DNA from: Mesorhizobium sp. LSHC420B00
GTDB lineage: Bacteria > Pseudomonadota > Alphaproteobacteria > Rhizobiales > Rhizobiaceae
Direction: 5' to 3'
NCBI RefSeq assembly: GCF_000503055.1
Contig: NZ_AYVY01000006.1
Span: forward strand, 129,538-182,456
Length of the DNA: 52,919 bases
Below the pieces are notes generated by a model. It made no database searches, was not told where the DNA came from, and saw nothing but the letters and a program-made list of their open reading frames with translations. Made by a program: the position numbers and the translations under genes. This document shows positions 52,528 through 52,919 of this stretch, one piece after another; the first letter of the stretch is position 1, and each line of letters starts with the position of its first letter.

Positions 52528-52919
52528 CTGCCGACCAGAGGCAAAAACTTATGGATAGACGCTCGACGTTGGAACAGACGCGCGACAGTGATGCCGGGGC
52601 TTGGCAGCGCCGATTGGATGACGCTGGCAAACGGCTCGCAGAAGCGCAGGCCGCTGAGGCCAACAAGGCACACATCTCGGCCCAAAACCAGGTCAGACAA
52701 GACCTGATTGCCAAGGAACTCAGCGGTTTGGAGAAGGAGCGGATCCCCATGGCGCGAACAGATCAGGTCCGCCGTATTGCCTCCCGCTGGTACGGCAGCA
52801 AACCTGAACTGGAGACTGAGGCACAGGCCGGAATAATCTCTGTGATTTGGTTCGGCTCGCTCGCGCTCATCGCCGCGCTCGCGGGACCAATTACGGCAAT
52901 GGTCGCTCTAGCGCTCCAG
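52524..52919 (+). CDS. Coiled-coil and membrane protein, partial at right edge
   Basis: Begins MTADQRQKLMDRRSTLEQTR at an ATGA overlap, continues as a charged helix (AKELSGLEKERIPMARTDQV), then a membrane segment (AGIISVIWFGSLALIAALAG) running off the window. With the two preceding frames it gives a membrane-coil-coil-membrane layout, either three coupled genes or one split gene. No family recognised. Confidence 0.55.
   Translation, partial: MTADQRQKLMDRRSTLEQTRDSDAGAWQRRLDDAGKRLAEAQAAEANKAHISAQNQVRQDLIAKELSGLEKERIPMARTDQVRRIASRWYGSKPELETEAQAGIISVIWFGSLALIAALAGPITAMVALALQ

Overview
The window looks like part of an accessory symbiosis island or megaplasmid of a nodulating alphaproteobacterium of the Rhizobiales, most plausibly Mesorhizobium or a close relative. 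The evidence is two nod boxes, nodZ, noeJ and noeL with relics of noeK, nolK and nodI, alphaproteobacterial catabolic operons, and abundant recombinase and IS debris. Genus is inference; the symbiotic and island character is read from the sequence.

Layout. (1) 0.1-11.3 kb: catabolic divergon. A minus-strand operon runs flavin reductase, luciferase-type monooxygenase, polar-amino-acid-type ABC transporter (binding protein, two permeases, ATPase), SDR and a frameshifted RidA/RutC-like gene. Next to it are otnC (minus) and ltnD-otnI-otnK plus an SDR (plus), the known C4 sugar-acid (threonate/tetronate) pathway. Two near-identical GntR/FCD-type palindromes (6123-6140 and 6949-6970) place both arms under what looks like one regulator, which lies outside the window. 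(2) 11.3-15.4 kb: decayed DNA with a doubly frameshifted serine recombinase, a small coupled ORF, an orphan GcrA-like zinc protein and an aquaporin relic. (3) 15.4-33.3 kb: a well-preserved respiratory module. Minus: SCO - small protein - hemA - groEL with a His/Met/Asp tail. Plus: cupredoxin-like protein, Tat metallophosphoesterase, monoheme cytochrome c, cbb3-type CcoN, a CcoO fused to two more cytochrome c domains, CcoS-like and three tiny membrane proteins, a SafE/DsbD_2-type protein and a CcoI copper ATPase. Converging on these is soxYZ-cytochrome c-fccB, followed by a TauE-type exporter. No canonical soxAXBCD is present. This is the best candidate for an unusual system: a self-contained sulfur-to-oxygen electron transfer module.

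(4) 33.4-37.4 kb: an MpaB-like gene, an IS256-family element with a frameshifted transposase, and polyol catabolic relics including a mannitol dehydrogenase-DhaK chimera. (5) 37.4-43.7 kb: excisionase-like and Cro-like regulators beside a broken tyrosine integrase, two diverged att-like segments, and an isoquinoline-oxidoreductase-type molybdenum hydroxylase whose 2Fe-2S subunit is frameshifted. (6) 43.7-49.9 kb: Nod-factor fucosylation region. noeJ, a noeK relic and nodZ lie on the minus strand behind one nod box. A nodI relic, noeL and a nolK relic lie on the plus strand behind a second nod box, with an IS5-type remnant between. (7) 49.9-52.9 kb: two tandem minus-strand terminator-like hairpins without an ORF (possible small RNAs), then a lipoprotein, a secreted thermonuclease with an Excalibur domain, and overlapping membrane/coiled-coil genes running off the right edge.

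Intact operons alternate with pseudogenes, and many of these are broken by a single-base indel. Either the island is in active decay or the assembly carries uncorrected indels. No rRNA, tRNA or CRISPR array was recognised.
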